Source: Sclerotinia nivalis (lineage: Eukaryota > Ascomycota > Leotiomycetes > Helotiales > Sclerotiniaceae). From it: 64,000 bases of DNA. Shown here piece by piece: positions 21,362-33,700 of this stretch. The translations under genes were made by a program, and so were the position numbers. Position 1 is the stretch's first letter; each line of letters begins with the position of its first letter. Where the stretch lies: positions 2,604,001 through 2,668,000 of the forward strand of contig JAPEIS010000001.1 in the NCBI GenBank assembly GCA_029531795.1, given 5' to 3'. The notes under the pieces were generated by a model. That model made no database searches. It saw nothing but the letters and a program-made list of their open reading frames with translations, and was not told the origin of the DNA.

Positions 21362-22939
21362 ATGGATAACTCAGTATCTCCAGTTTTTGGTACCAGTTCG
21401 GTTCCTCCCACTTCAGGATGTTACTTTCCGCCAGTTGCAGCTACAGTATGGAAGAAAGCTCCCGTCATGTGCGACAATCAATCCGAGCCACGCGAACCGT
21501 CTTCTCTTCCTGCGTCAAATAGTGTACAACTACATCCTGTCTCGGATTCTTCAAGCAAAATAAATGACTTCAACACAACTGCCAAGCAATCTGTACCCAA
21601 GTTGTTTGGTACTTTTAGCACAAGCGGGCCTGCTTTTGCTGCAAAAGATATGAAGCAAAAGAATATCGTCATAAACCCGACTTCCAATCCCTTAAGTGCT
21701 TCAATTGGATCAACCGAAATACGAAGTCCTCTGGCAACTATAGTATCATCAGTAATGAATAACTCGACGCCGGTGTCTTCTGCCAAATCGGTTCCTTCTA
21801 CATCTAGTGTTTCCAGAGAAATAGGTGACCCGAATACAAATGCTACCCCGGCGAGATCAAACTTCTTTGGTTCTAGCCCATCTGCTACAAGTTTCAACCA
21901 TTTAAAATCCAGCTCGGTTAAGGTTGCTGCTGGTGATCCAGCAGCTCAAACTCTGGGGAACCTATTTGTCAATGGTATGTTAACTTAACCATCAAGAGAA
22001 TTTCAATTTTGAAACTAGTTCCAACCTTTCAGATACTAACTTTATCTTAGCATCACATAAATCCCCAAGTGGTAGAATCGATGCGCCACCCCAGAAACGC
22101 GCCAAGAACGCTCATAACATCGCTGCTCAACTTCCCGCCAATGAATTCACAAATAAACTCGATTTATTTCGCGGCCCTGAAGTTCTTGTTACTGCCGGCA
22201 CTTCATTGAAGGTCAAAAGTTACCGAATACCCAGAGCATTACTCCTTCAAGCATCCCCATACTTCGAAACCGCCATCAAAGTTGAAAATATTGGTCAAGT
22301 TTCACAGGAGATGCTCAGAATGGATTGCTCAACCTTAGCCTTCGATTTCGTTGTGCAGTTCCTCTACACTGGTACTTTCGTATGCCCAAGTTTCATGGCG
22401 GAATCTGGATCAGAGCAAATAGTAAGTCCCCATGAGCTCTTTTTAATGTTCGAATGTATTTGCATGATTCAGGTTGTTGAGAACATTTATATAATATGGA
22501 ATATTCGAACAAGTGAATTCTCAAACAGGATGAAGCAATGCTAACCCCTCAATGTTTGTAGACCATCCTTGTAGATTTTTACGAGCTAGCTGAGAAGCTT
22601 AGCCTTGATATCTCAGACAAGGCCTTGGATAATATCAAACAGTTACTTGTAGATGATTATCGCAACCTTCTGGCAAAACATATTCGCCAGGCTATCAATT
22701 TTCCAACTGGACATGGACTTCGAATGTTGTTCGCTCGATCATGTATCCATGCCTACCTTGAATCTGTCAATCCCTCCAACGAGCAAGCCCGGACTTTCGT
22801 TTTCAAGAAGGAACTCGACGAGTTGGATGGATTTGCAGCGGACCTCATGCGTGTATATGGTGAAGTAGCAGACAAACGTGTGCCAGCCAAGTTTGTCGAG
22901 TCAAGTGATCTTCTTGATGGCGAGACATTCTATTACTAA
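21362..22939 (+). CDS. BTB/POZ domain protein with Ser/Thr/Pro-rich N-terminus
   Basis: A 453-aa protein; exons 21362-21974, 22051-22421 and 22562-22939. Intron 1 is textbook: GTATGT donor, TACTAAC branch about 10 nt before the CTTAG acceptor. The first 200 residues are disordered and rich in Ser, Thr and Pro with scattered SPVFG, KLFGTF and NFFGSSP motifs; such FG motifs recall nucleoporins but are too few to call one. The BTB region follows: FRGPEVLVTAGTSLKVKSYR, ALLLQASPYFETAI, FDFVVQFLYTGTFV and VDFYELAEKLSL. The C-terminal helices share a pattern with the third BTB gene: a GHGLRMLFARSCIHAYLES block against SHEARKLCIAACVKPY, and LDGFAADLMRVY against SDEFAAELVRGY. That indicates paralogy. 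The biological role is unknown. Confidence 0.82.
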
Positions 22940-23453
22940 AGGAGCAATGGATGGGGATGTACTGATGATATTATGATTGTGTCATGTAGCCTATAACATA
23001 GGAATCCCTTCTGTCACTTCAAAGCACTTTAGGCTAGCCATTGACTTGCGATGAAATAATGGAAGAGCTTGATAGGAAGACGTGGGACAATCAGAGTAGA
23101 TAGGTAGCTACGTGACGGTATTAGACGCATTAGGTAGCAACTTTGTACAACGGCAAACCGAAAATGAAAAGAACCTTGTTGGCCAAATTATTATTCAATG
23201 CTGCTGTACATGATTAGCGTGAAATAAGAGCCTTAAAAGAACTTTATTTTCCCCTCCTCCACATCTACCTTCCATCCCAGAACAACAATATCAAAATACT
23301 TTGTTGGTCACCAACCTCAACCTCAAAACTCTTCCCGATAACTTTCAAGATTTCAAACTCAACTACTATTCAAGCACTTTAATATCCACAAATATCAAAC
23401 AATCCTCCAAGAGATTCATATCATATCATATCAAGAATCCAAAAGTAGCCATC
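22940..23453. other. Intergenic region between BTB genes 2 and 3
   Basis: 514 bp with no supported gene. The last 170 bases are rich in A and C, as in many fungal 5' leaders, and lead to the ATG at 23454. An upstream TTG-led open frame runs through this leader but has no protein-like features. Confidence 0.55.
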
Positions 23454-24483
23454 ATGGAAGACGGGATGTTTCATTTCGAGGAAGATGACGACGAATATCA
23501 AACCTCCAACGATGAATACAGCGACGAAACCGAAACTTAACCATGGAATCGTCGCAACAGGAGAAACAGAAATGCAAATTCGGAAGAACAAGCTTCGAGG
23601 GATATTCCTGCAGATCTATTTGTGAGGTATGTAGGATCTTACTACCTACCAATAGGTTCCTCTACGCACTCCATGTGTTTTCCATAATAGGTACACGATA
23701 GAACGAGCTAATTTTTATTGTCCTAGCAATATCGATCTTTCCAGCGGTCCTACTGTTAAGATCTTCCTCGGCTCCGGAAATGGCTCGAAACAACAAGCGC
23801 TCATTGTACCCAAAACCCTCCTCTGTGCTCGCTCAGCATTTTTCAACCACGCTTTTAACGGTAATGGCAACGATAATGGTAATGATAATGCCAAAGAAAG
23901 CCTTCCCCTACCTCAAGAACTCCACCTCCCAGAAACACCACTCACAGTTTTCCAACTAATCATCCAATTCCTCTCCACCAATTCCTTCACATTCCCCACC
24001 TCCATCGCTTCCCCCTCGGAAAAACAAACCCTCTACCTCCACTTCTTCACATGCTGCCATGAATTCTCCATCCAAAACCTCACCCCCATAATCTCCCTCT
24101 TCAAAACCCACCTCAAAAACTCTTCCGTCCGGGGCGAATTCCCCTCTCGTGTGCACATCCAAAACGCGCTAAGTCTGCCCCGCTCCCACGAAGCCCGCAA
24201 ACTATGCATCGCCGCCTGCGTCAAACCGTACGCGTGTTCGATTACGAAATCCAGTACGTGTTATGGACGCGCGCTGTTTCATTTGGAGGGCTTGATGGAG
24301 GAGTCGGATGAGTTTGCTGCGGAGCTCGTGAGGGGGTATACGAAGGCTGTTAGGGGGGCTTTGGGTACGCATACGATTGTGGATCCGTTGACGTCGGCGC
24401 CGTATACGATTACGACGGGCGTGGCGTGTTTGGTGGAGAGGAGTAGGGGGAGTAGGTGTGCTAGTCATTTGGAGGAGTTTTGA
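23454..24483 (+). CDS. BTB/POZ domain protein, third of tandem group; in-frame stop in first exon unless spliced
   Basis: The proposed 278-aa BTB protein has exons 23454-23467, 23561-23626 and 23727-24483. Read straight, the ATG at 23454 gives an acidic 28-residue peptide ending at TAA (23538). The same frame then continues after the stop into a BTB protein (SRDIPADLFV joined to NIDLSSGPTVKIFLGSG). A 93-nt intron (donor GTTTCA, CTTAAC before a CAACAG acceptor) would remove the stop in frame, but its donor is weak. The alternatives are a nonsense mutation (pseudogene) or an upstream start. The second intron (23627-23726) is good. The BTB part includes PKTLLCARSAFFNHAFNG, VFQLIIQFLSTNSF and SDEFAAELVRGY, shared with BTB gene 2. 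The terminal exon shifts abruptly from C-rich to G-rich coding strand. Confidence 0.62.
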
Positions 24484-27400
24484 TTGTGCGTGGGGGTCTT
24501 TGGTGGGGGAGGGAGGATGAGGTTTTATGCGTGATGGAGTTGGTGGTTGAGGGCTTGCAGGAATGATAGTGGGTGGGTATCAATCAATGGTGGTATTAAG
24601 GAAAATGGAATGGCGGATAGAGAAATGGATATCTCACAAATAAATAACGAATAACGAATAACGAATGAATCAAAACATACATAGTTGCACTACACTACAT
24701 TCTTGACATCCATATCCATGAAAAAAAAAACTAACAAATTCACCACATCACCTCATCACTAGCCCCACAAAAAAAGTGCAAAAGCTCCTCCTCCAAAATT
24801 CCAACTCACCAACAACCAAAAGCAAGGCGCGACGCCATCAAGCCCCAATTAAACCACACCAGTTATACACACGAAGTGCACGTGATACCCTATGTCACTA
24901 ACCGATCGAAGCCCCGCCAAATGCCAAATAGAGAGACGGACAAACATTCTCGAGAATGATGAATTCTAGCGCTGCGCCATGCGAGACGTAGGGGTGCTTG
25001 GAGGTTGATGGGGTTATTTGATGTTATGTTTGTAGCGGGGAGGTGTTTTTTCGTGGTGTTTTGCTGGATTTGTGGGGAGAAGCTTAAGGGATTATTGATG
25101 AATGAATGGAGGTTGTGTGCTAGGTAGGATGTACTGGAGGAATATTGGATCGGAGGAGTTGTGTTGAGGAGGGGTAAATTACAATGAACATTATAGGGAT
25201 AGTAGATACAATTGTTTTGTGTACAACTTTGCATTGTTTTTGTGTGTGATCTTTCAGTAAAGCGGAATCTTAAGGCTTGTTTTAGTCTTATTGCCAGCGC
25301 AAATGTGTTTTGTAGGTTTGTATGAAGGATAAGTTGTAAATCAGCCGAGCAAATCAATATCGATTCACGCTTATGTCGACGTGAAGGCAGCATAACTCCA
25401 TGTTCCTTTTAGCATCAGAATTACTTGTAAGGAGCAATGAATGTCCTGCTGAATGTGGATAATCTTTGCATGTCATTGTCGCACATCTAACTTCCCCTAT
25501 CTTTAGACCCGCATGTTTGCAGCACATAGCCAGGCAGCAGATGCACTAGACACCAAATTCCGATCAATGCGCTTGAGGCAGTGCTCATTCTTTGAATCAA
25601 GGAAGATTCTGGTGCTGCTTTGGCAAGCAAAACTTCGCAGACCACACTTGCAGCATCTATATTCTGGAATATTGGCACGGAAATCAACGTGGCCAGCTAG
25701 AGCCCTGGTCCCAACAAGATATCCGTAGAGAGCAATCTCGCGACTGTCAAAACCCATGACCATTACCCAAGAAATATCCAAGTCCCCGGCTGAAGAAGAC
25801 TTTCTGAAGCAAACTAATGTTCCGGAATATTTTCCTAGGACAGCCTCACACCTGCTGCCTACCAAACGAGTCCACTCCAATATCAAAAGGCTCAAAACCA
25901 ACAACCACACCCCCCGGAAAGAAACCCGAGTAATATTTCCGAGCAGATCAGGCTCTGAAACCTCTTGGCCCTTAATCTAGAACGCATTTCGCTTTCATTT
26001 GAAACCGAATCTTCGAATCCTTCGAACCCAAACGTCACTAAAGTATTAACGAAAGGCTTGAATGCAAGGCTGGGAGTTCCATAAAATTTCTGCATCTTCA
26101 GTCCTTCAAATGAACCATGAGGCTAGAAGTGGAGTCGAACAGCCATGACATCTTAGATTTGCTAATCTTTTGAGCCGCCGCAAACGAGCATTGGCAATTT
26201 GCCGGGGATGTACGGTCCCGTAATGACAAAGGAAGACATACTCCGTACTGCTGACCCCCACAGATGTTCATGCTTCTAGAGTGGGGGATGGAAGGCCCAA
26301 GAAAATTTCATGACCAGGTTGGCCTGGGCGAAAATCGCGCGAGTAAATTCCAAGCTGAAGTATCAAATAGAGCCTCTTTTGACGAAACCGCATATTTGTA
26401 CCAAACCGAGCGTCTGTTTCTTTTGATGATTGAAGCAAGCTCTTGAAGAAAAATTCTCGTGTCGACAAGAAAAATTCTTCCTTGCTGCTGTGGAAGAAAC
26501 GAAATATGCAGTGAAATGGAGAAGGTGGCCGCATGTAGGCGGCCAGTATGCCAGCACCCATTTTCAATGTTATCGCATCCTTTCAAGCATCACCGAGTAC
26601 AAAACCAGACCGATTCAACCCGAATGCAGTCGGAACGAGCCCCCATCAAGTTAGAGGAATGGAAAACCAACTACCGGACATGTTGGCAACATGCTATCGA
26701 AATTTCCTCTTTCATTAGAGCTCCACCGGCTGTAGCGTAGTGCGTGCTCTCCGATGCAAATCACAGGATTCTTTCCTGGAGGGAAGTTTAGAACGAGGAA
26801 CCACGTAATTTTCCGCAATATATATATTTATGCTTCGGAGAAGCCGGGCGGCGGGTGTTCTGTTTAATTGGTGATGTGATCAGCTATAACATCGGCAGTG
26901 GCAGTGAAGAGGTAACGGTTGACGGTGCGACAAGAACTAGCAAGTGGATCCGGTATACGGAGTAAGCCAATATTAGACTAAATGGATGGATGGATGATGA
27001 TGTTGATTTCCGACATCATACCTAATCTTTCGAGGGTCCGTTTCAGTGATACCTACATGAAGTGTTTGAGGAAAAGGCTGTGGAGACTCGATGATCCTGG
27101 TTTGGTTCGATAGACTTCTGCCTTTGATACAGTTTCGTACCGTGTATCCCCACGTTTGGCTAAGTAGTTTGTAGATAGAGATTGTAAATGTCTTATTATC
27201 TTGCACGCTGGAACAGGAAGAATTAGACACAATTCATACCTCACATTGGAGGCCATTCATCATTTTGAAGAGGCGTTGCCAATATACTGATGGACAGAAT
27301 TTCATGTCTTCTCTCAGGAGAAGTAAGCAATTACGCCTCAATGCTCCCGATGTACCAGGTTCTTTTTTTCGACGGTCATATGCATCCGTGTCTTGCGTTG

Positions 27401-29995
27401 ATTCAAGGCCGCAAACAATATTAGATCTCAAATGAAGCCATGGAACTCCTTCCCGATTCAATATTCTGTACCTCAGTAATCAATCTCAAGGAGCTGCAGG
27501 GAGTTAGGTTAGCACTTTCTGACGGCCAGTCCGACTCTGCAAGAAGCATCCCAATATTCCTACGAAAGCGATGAAAGGAACAATACAGTCTTGCATCAAA
27601 CGACCTTCCTAATGATGATATTTACAAACCTCATCAAATGAACCAAAATAATGAACATCTCCAATCGCAACAACACAATAATCCTCAATCCCATCCCTCC
27701 CCTCTCAAAAAGGCAAGTCTCGCAAACTCTTCAAAAACCCAACCCCCAAAACCCCCTCCATCCCCCTTTCCCCCTAGCGTCACCATCCAACCAATCACAG
27801 CCTACCCGCAGCAATTCAATCTCCAATCCCCCGCCAAAACTCCACACACACAACATCTCAGCGCTTAAAAACGATGCCACTTTCCCTCAACACCAATCAA
27901 TACGCACCCACCGTAAAAGCAATCCACACCCTATTCTCCCACCCATGTCTGTCTTGAACCCCCGTCCTTGCGAATGAAAGCTCCGAATCTGGCGGCGCTT
28001 AGAACCATGTATTTTTATTTAGCCAATCTACTTTCGTCGATGGTTCTAGCCAATAATCCCGAATGGATACGCTGAGAGTTGGGAATGGACATGGAGGTCA
28101 GATGGTGCTTTTCTGCTTTCCGTTAGTGCGATGGTGCTGCTTTGTGATGTGGTTTGTCTTTGGGAAATTATAAAAAATTTGTTTCTATTTTCGTTGCTGG
28201 AATTTTTGGTTGCGTGCGTGCGGGATGCTTGATTATCTAATTTTGGTAAAGGCCATTCCAGAAACATGCAATGCAAACGAATGTTGTGAGTACACGATGG
28301 TACACGATGGTACACGATGGTACAGATGAATGAGGTGTTACTTCTCAGAATATTAATAGATCGAATTGATTTTACGGGTAGGAAGATTATGTTTAATCTT
28401 CACCTAACAGTTGATATGTACAATGTACATGGATATCTCATCGTTCCAAGTCTTACTACTCCGTACACAATATTATAACCCCAAGCTAGTAAAGTACTAT
28501 AAGCAAAATATAGCTACTAGACTAATTATCAATAGCTAGCACATATCCCCAAATCCCCGACCCATTCTTTAAACGGGACTGAACGAACGCCACGGCCACG
28601 GGGGATCTTCCACCAGTTCCAGTTTCATACCATGCCATGCCGCCATGCCATGCGATGCGATGCGTGACTTCGGAACTTCCACATTTCATGCTTCAGCTTC
28701 ATGACCTCGTGGCTAATTTGATACGAAACATAGTCCACTTCATGCAGCATGCAGTAAACAAGACCGATGTGAAAGTATGAAAGTCTGAAAACAATCCGAG
28801 AAGAATCACATCACATCACATCACATTACCGGTACTACTTCTTTCCGTGACTAGATGGGTGATGTGTGTGGATTCACGGGATATGTTATACTGCTAAATA
28901 CACTAAAACTATATGTATGAGCATCAATCACATCAACCGGTACTTGACCTTGAGTGGGTAACAACTAATCAATCAATCAATCAATAAATCAATCAAGTAA
29001 TCAATCACATCGACTATACACTATACACCATCAAAAAATGTGACACAATCGAAATTGGTGATGTGAAGATGTGATTATGCGACTGAGCGTGATGTGAAAT
29101 GTGAAATACGTGATATGAGATCTGTGATGCAATGAAGTTTTAACTACAGTATCAAGAGACTTAATAAGTTAAAAGTTAATACAGGGTATAATACGGGTAT
29201 TGGTGAAGATAGAGAATTATTCATACGTAAGGGACGCCGGGAGTTATATTATGATGGGCATGCATTCCGGTAGATGGGTGAATTTAGAGCAAGGTGAAGG
29301 ATGGGGGCCGGGAACTAGTTAATAAACTTTGATAGGTACTTTTAGTTTTCATGATAGTATGGGATATAGTGTGTAGATGATTATTTGTAGTAATAGTATT
29401 TGATTTTGTATTTATTGTATAGCTTATACAAAACACTCCACTATAGCTTCACCCCCCTCCTTTCCATATCCTAGATCCCCCCGCTTGAAAAAATCTTTCA
29501 AGTACTTAGGAACTATCCATCCTCCGCCAGACTTGCCCGTGAAACGCCGGTAAAAAATTATACACCAACAGCCAGCAATAAGTCCCATCCTCTTCAATAA
29601 AACGTATCCTCCACTCCTACTCCTGCACTTTGCAAAGTCCAAGTAAACCTCCGAATGTAATAGCCAAGCCATACTGTAATCAAAGTGCGCTTGCTATCCC
29701 CAAAGCCGTGCTATGAATGATGTCCGCTCCGGAACTCCAGATGAGACTCCAGGCTATTTTCGCCGAGCTCGTACATTTTCCTCCCTAAATAAGACACGAC
29801 CGTGTCATTATTGTCGTAATCAAGAAATGAAGCCATAAAGTCGTAAAATGTATTGATGTGTTAACTAACAACAGTATAACAAAAGAAATATGTTATAATG
29901 AGTAGTGATGTAGATGTGTTTTTAAAGAATGTGTTGATAAGGAAATGCGATAGGTATGATGTCGAAAGGAGGGGTAAGATATTGGTATAAATCCT
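24484..29995. other. Gene-poor region, 5.5 kb
   Basis: No supported gene. Two open frames are worth naming. A 167-codon minus frame with a true ATG (24890-25393) is Asn/Ser/Leu-rich and matches no family I know. A Pro/Asn/Gln-rich plus frame begins at 27638. Simple repeats occur: TACACGATGG three times near 28295-28322, CCATG/CGATG words near 28628-28665, and ATCA runs near 28965-28990. Between about 25.5 and 26.8 kb the base composition is higher in GC with overlapping broken frames, as in a decayed gene, but no parent could be recognised. Confidence 0.45.
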
Positions 29996-30721
29996 TTACT
30001 CCACATTGTGGTCGATTTTCCTTCTCTTGCCCTTTGGTGCGGGGCTCATTCGAGGTGTATATGTGACTGTTCGCGTAACAACTTCCCTAACCTGACGAAC
30101 ACTTGACCGTGTTTGCTTTTGTGGTTTTATATCAAAGTATCTTCCTTTGCCTCTCAGCTCCCAATCATATGGCGAACGTGCGCTTCGTGCACTAAAGGGA
30201 GAGCGTGCGCTTAAAGGAGAGTCAGCATATGAAGATGCCGGTGAGGCTGGGATGCGGAGACGTCCCAGTATTGCAGAAGATGGCGCAGATGTTGGGTAGG
30301 TGAACGGTGTAGGAGGAACAGAGCTGGCCGGTGATTTATGCGCATCGCAGTTGCATGAACAATCACTACTTTCACTGCTGGTCAAAGAATCGGATGAAGG
30401 TGCAGAGGTAGGTGTTGGTCTCGAACATTTAATCTCTGCAACGATAGGACTATTCATCGTCTTGAGGAAATCGGTATAAGCAAGAGGAGGGGTAATTGGA
30501 GTCTTGATAGGATCTTCTTGTTTGATGATGAAGTCGGCATAGCCAGGAAGCGGGCTACGTGCGGAATTTGATAGAGCTGATAGCTCTGAGGGAAAAGTTG
30601 AAGACATTGGAGTCTTCAGTTGTGGAAGCTTAGGTTTGGACGAAGACATGGTTCTTTTTGGAGGAGGAAGAATAGGTGCGCTTGCGGCTGCCGGGGCAGA
30701 AGTTTTGGTTGGGGATTCCAT
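29996..30721 (-). CDS. Conserved fungal Ser/Pro-rich protein of unknown function
   Basis: A single-exon 241-aa protein, low-complexity and probably mostly disordered. It has two islands that look selected: a central acidic-hydrophobic motif (FIIKQEDPIKTPITPPLAYTDFLKTM) and a basic C-terminus with QVREVVTRTVTYTPRMSPAPKGKRRK, which could be a nuclear localisation signal. Between them lie a short cysteine cluster (CSCNCDAHKS), repeated SPLSARSPFSARSARSP phosphorylation-type sites and a YDWELRGKGRYFDIK segment. A third-position pattern and a clean ATG support coding. I do not recognise a named family. Nuclear or regulatory roles are inference only. Confidence 0.7.
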   Translation of the reverse strand: MESPTKTSAPAAASAPILPPPKRTMSSSKPKLPQLKTPMSSTFPSELSALSNSARSPLPGYADFIIKQEDPIKTPITPPLAYTDFLKTMNSPIVAEIKCSRPTPTSAPSSDSLTSSESSDCSCNCDAHKSPASSVPPTPFTYPTSAPSSAILGRLRIPASPASSYADSPLSARSPFSARSARSPYDWELRGKGRYFDIKPQKQTRSSVRQVREVVTRTVTYTPRMSPAPKGKRRKIDHNVE

Positions 30722-33700
30722 TACTTGTAAAGAATGACGACGAAGATAAAAGGTTTTGCAAACAGCGACGACGGTAGGGTGAGGTCCGTAAAGAAGGTAG
30801 TTAAAAGTTGAGACGTTTTGGGTCTTGGGGAAGTATTATAATGTGAATTCGAAACAATGTTTCCCCAGCAGCTGAAGCAAGGTATGGAAGGTAAGGAAGG
30901 TAAGGAAGGTAAGGTAACGAAAAATAGCGCGAAGAGGAGCAGGGTATGTCTGTATTGACGAATTTAGCAGCCAATGCTAGGTCAGAGCAGGGCGCTTGGG
31001 GGGTTTTGACAATGAGCGTAAGTGATGATGATGGCCGCCTTGGTGGAGTCCGTCCTGGCAAGGTAGTAAAGAATGTGGGTCGTTGGTAAGACAAGGGGAA
31101 TTAGGAGCAGTGGAGCCTCGAGCTAACTTTATTTTAGACCTTCAAAATGACTTGACCGTCCAATAATGTACTAGGTAGGGGATCCAACGTGGGAAATATA
31201 CTGGAATTGGATAACCGTAATAAAAAGTTCCGATGTATAAAAGCGGCGAGCCGTTGGTGTTTCTGGAAGCGAAAAAATAAAATAAAAGTGACTTGGGTAG
31301 AATGACTGGGTTGTTAATAATAAAGTTGATCTGAGACTCTGAGACTGAGGAGAGTTCGAACTAGGTTTTCTGATGGCTAGGAATTTCGAAGTGGATAAGA
31401 AGGTCTAATAATTGAACAAGGAAGACTTGGAGATGAATGCTGACTAGGAGTCGGAATCGGAGACAGAGACTTTCGTAGTAACAAGTAGCGAAAGGAATAC
31501 GGAGTAGAATGATGGTATGTTATCCGATAAAACGCATGTATCTTGTGTAATGCAGTGACTACTCATACGAGTTGTCTTGGTAAATGATGGTGGCAGTGAG
31601 ATGCGTACAAGGGGATCTTCAATGCGATCAACGACGTGATAGGATGAGATGTAGATGTTGTGAATTCTGATAGTGGCTTCGACCAATATCAACCGACAAA
31701 GTATCAATCCTAAGACGTGATTCGCGTTTTGCGTTTGTGGTGAACTGCAGGAGAAGGAAACCTGAGAACGTGAGCGGTTGGAGTTTGCTTCGATTTGATT
31801 GGCTACGCTCCGATGGGGTCACTTCGTGAAGTATAGGCTATAAGCTATACTTAGAGCGGATGTCACGAACGGTGTCGGGCGTCAAAAGTATGCCTTTTAA
31901 TTCGGCAAAGTCTCGAAATCACTGGATTGTTCCAATGATTGATCTAATGATAGGTGCTTTTGTCCAGTAGGTGTGCGATAGTGATATTGGGTGAAAATGC
32001 TTTTCATTTGATATTGACGAAGAACGGGACCGAACACCAGCGTGAGAATGGGGGGCCAAGTATGGGGGTGAGAAGGGGACCAATAAAGACAATATACTGT
32101 GGGTTTCGGAATGAATTCACGAATGAGGTCTTTTGTGAAAGTTGATATAGCTGATAATTGAGAGGAGAAAAGATCGAATTGATGAGCAGATAACTTCATT
32201 ACTGAGACTCTCGTTCTCATTTTGTAATTTATTCTTACCGCTTCATTATTTTCTCCATGTTACAAAACCCCAATGTTCAAATTGATGAAAATATCGCATG
32301 GTCGAATCATCCATACCAGAAAAGTTTTCTTCAACTGATAGCCTTACAATCTGGGCTCTTTCTCCGCGCCTGAAGGGCTTTCGAGGATGAATGGAGCCGC
32401 CAGCCACGAGACTTTCTCAACAGTTGTTCGGAAAGTGGCTCAAGACATGAATATGAGTGGTTGCATATCACTCGGGTTTCTATCTGACGACCGGACTCAA
32501 TACAGCAGCGCGCGGTTCGGGTTAAGTCCACAAAGACGGGCTATTTTATCGAATGAAAAGATGTCACGATGTAGTTTCTCGAAGACTTCTATACAACAAA
32601 GTAGTCAAGGTTTACCACTCGAAATCCATGCTCCCATGCTGTCTCGCTGTTCCTATCCTTCTTTAGAGTGATCAAACTCGTGTACTCAAGGATTCTGACA
32701 GGCCTTATATGAAGCTTAAAATGCTCCTTTGTAGCATATATAGCAGAGAAACCAATACTACGGGTCGATAGATCGTATGGTTAGGTAGTGGTCAAGGGAC
32801 TATCCGCAACATGATTAGATGGCCTCAAGGCGGCCAGCGTTAATCATGAGCATCATCATGTTCTCGACTCTTAGTAATGATAGGGATCAGTATTTCGTGG
32901 GAATTGCCCCATCCTAGTTTGCTTCTAGTTAGAAAATCATTGTAGCATGACTAAGATGGATCAATCCGTTACTCGGGATGAGACTCAGGATTTAGTGAAA
33001 TCTATAGTCATTGACTCTCAAAAACGACAAAAGGAGAGGATGATATTTATTCCTACTTATTATTACATCGATCGGTAGTTCTGAATAGAGAAAATTCACA
33101 GATTTAAAAATCTTTTTGAAATCTTCATTTGTTGATTCCATGTCGAGCAAATCATATGACTTTCATTTTCCTTAAATATTTTGATGGTTTATATGATCGG
33201 AAAAATGATTCATTAATGCCGATCCAGATGCAAAAGGTATCAATCAAACCCGAATCCTCTGTTACCAGTTCTGATACAATCCGCTATTACTCCGAACAGT
33301 TCAATGATATTATATGATTGTGTAAAAGATAAAACACCCTTGAAAAAAAAGCTAAATTGGAAGACTCAAAACTCTCCCTCAATCAAGTCTGTCGATTAGT
33401 ATAATCAAAAATAAAATGAGTCAAAATTTCATTTTTTTATCGTTCCTAAGAACCAACAACTGTAGTAGTGGGATCTGAATGTATCAGTATGCCTTTGAGT
33501 ATGCGATAGAGTTGATATTAAGTGTGATCTAAGGGCGCCATGACAAGTGATAGGTTTTCTCATTGGGAGGATTCCAGGTAAGCAATATTTCTTTTTGGTG
33601 TTTTCACCATCACCATCACCCATCCAGTCGCCGTGATATCATCACCTCAAGAGAATCTTTGAAGCGCTGTTGATTAGCCTTGGGAACTTGCGATGCTCCA

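Noticed and set aside
24890..25393. 167-codon minus-strand frame with an ATG
   Set aside because: Asn/Leu/Ser-rich composition follows the AT-rich DNA and no family or conserved motif was recognised; transcript evidence would be needed.
25503..25910. 135-codon minus-strand frame with several cysteines
   Set aside because: Composition and order do not match a known small secreted protein family, and opposing frames are open as well. It is kept only as part of the gene-poor region.
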